A DNA stretch of 59,455 nt from DASQHW01 sp038209365 (GTDB lineage: Bacteria > Actinomycetota > Acidimicrobiia > IMCC26256 > PALSA-610): the NCBI GenBank assembly GCA_038209365.1, contig JBBQXS010000026.1, positions 1-59,455 of the forward strand, in the 5' to 3' direction. The notes beneath the pieces are model-generated. The model was not told where the DNA came from and made no database searches. It saw only the letters and a list, made by a program, of their open reading frames with translations. The stretch's first letter is position 1, and each line of letters opens with the position of its first letter. The translations under genes were made by a program, and so were the position numbers. This document shows, piece after piece, positions 59,040 to 59,455 of this stretch.

Positions 59040-59455
59040 CTAGAGCGCGTTTGCGGTGAAGGATGTGATGGTGGCGGTGCCGGTTTGGGTGAGGAAGCGC
59101 ATGCCGGCGTAGCCGGAGGTGAACGTGGTGTCGGTCGCGGTGACCATCCAGCCGGTGGGTTCGGAGCCGGTGACCGCCCAGGCGTTCGCGGTCAGGGTCT
59201 GGCCTACGGCGCGGAAGTGGATGCTGTATGCCGCTCCGGCGGTTGCGGTGAACGGTGTGGTTGCAAGGATCGTGGTGACGCCGTTCACCTTCTTCTGGAC
59301 GATCAGGTTTGTGTCGTCCACGTAGGCCTTGTACCAGTTGTTGCCGTCGTTCCAGCGCAAGACGTCGCCGAAGTTGCTGCCGGCGAAGGAGCTGATCGAG
59401 CCGGTCACGAAGGCTTCGGCGTCGGGCGCGGCGCCACCGAGCACGGCGCTGTAGC
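59040..59455 (-). CDS. Secreted surface protein, C-terminal domain only (runs off the window)
   Basis: The frame is open to the window edge and ends at 59040. The 138 visible residues contain DVLRWNDGNNWYKAYVDDTN, then LIVQKKVNGVTTILATTPFT, AAYSIHFRAVGQTLTANAWA and GYAGMRFLTQTGTATITSFT. This is a beta-sandwich of the concanavalin/LamG-like carbohydrate-binding type often found repeated in actinobacterial surface proteins. The main part of the protein lies to the right of the window. Confidence 0.72.
   Translation of the reverse strand, partial: YSAVLGGAAPDAEAFVTGSISSFAGSNFGDVLRWNDGNNWYKAYVDDTNLIVQKKVNGVTTILATTPFTATAGAAYSIHFRAVGQTLTANAWAVTGSEPTGWMVTATDTTFTSGYAGMRFLTQTGTATITSFTANAL

Noticed and set aside
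1..59455. CRISPR arrays, rRNA genes, phage structural genes, toxin-antitoxin or restriction systems
   Set aside because: I looked for regularly spaced repeats, rRNA signatures and typical defence proteins and saw none; the only regular repeats are the RCC1 coding units.

Overview
The window is high-GC throughout, with GTG/TTG starts, GGAGG-type ribosome sites and many families typical of soil Actinomycetota: DUF6458, DUF3618, actinobacterial phage-holin-like and coiled-coil stress proteins, cyclase/AAA/TPR regulators, GAF- and PAS-PP2C phosphatases, and a class F-type sortase. I infer a deep-branching soil or freshwater actinobacterium (Acidimicrobiia or Thermoleophilia level). No marker gene such as rRNA fixes this.

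Layout. At 0-9 kb there is the start of an IS3-type insertion that truncates an ion-channel-like gene, then an NAD(P)-binding DUF2867 protein, an alpha/beta hydrolase, a frameshifted RsbW-like ATPase, a DUF6458 membrane protein, a truncated flavodoxin, a cupredoxin lipoprotein, a mini anti-sigma zinc finger, a lipoprotein and a CHRD protein/sortase pair. From 9.2 to 16.9 kb is a mobile-element scrapyard. It holds two full-length copies (1263 bp each) of an rve-type insertion sequence with matching terminal inverted repeats, further fragments of the same element, a split IS6-type transposase and many solitary IS6-type ends. Embedded in it are a second RsbW-like ATPase, a GAF-PP2C phosphatase and a basic coiled-coil protein. 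From 16.9 to 27.6 kb are a secreted phosphoesterase with FN3 repeats and two large cyclase-ATPase-TPR regulators beside a deleted third copy. From 27.6 to 34.7 kb are an eight-repeat RCC1 surface protein, gene fragments (glpK, IS481), a lipoprotein with an OmpR/histidine-kinase pair, and the 3' half of a tRNA-Arg.

From 34.7 to 46.4 kb are a beta-helix protein, an acyltransferase/SGNH protein, a run of ordinary metabolic genes, a sulfatase, a second graveyard of gene fragments (ABC permease, RCC1, inverted CtaG) and an MFS exporter. From 46.5 to 50.1 kb a hybrid histidine kinase and a REC-EAL phosphodiesterase diverge. From 50.2 to 53.3 kb are an Rpf-like transglycosylase, a GH43-like propeller and a sulfotransferase. 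From 53.4 to 58.9 kb is a compact stress module: a CsbD-like/coiled-coil operon diverging from a three-gene envelope operon (coiled-coil, holin-like, DUF3618), followed by a PAS-PP2C phosphatase and an RsbQ hydrolase that match the Bacillus energy-stress pair RsbP/RsbQ. The right edge cuts a surface protein.

Two themes stand out. First, partner-switching stress-signalling parts recur: RsbQ/RsbP, a GAF-PP2C and two RsbW-like ATPases. Second, at least seven otherwise well-conserved genes are each broken by one single-base indel, most explained by loss of one base from a G or T run. That pattern suggests residual sequencing error at least as much as real gene decay, so the frameshifted genes should be read as possibly intact.
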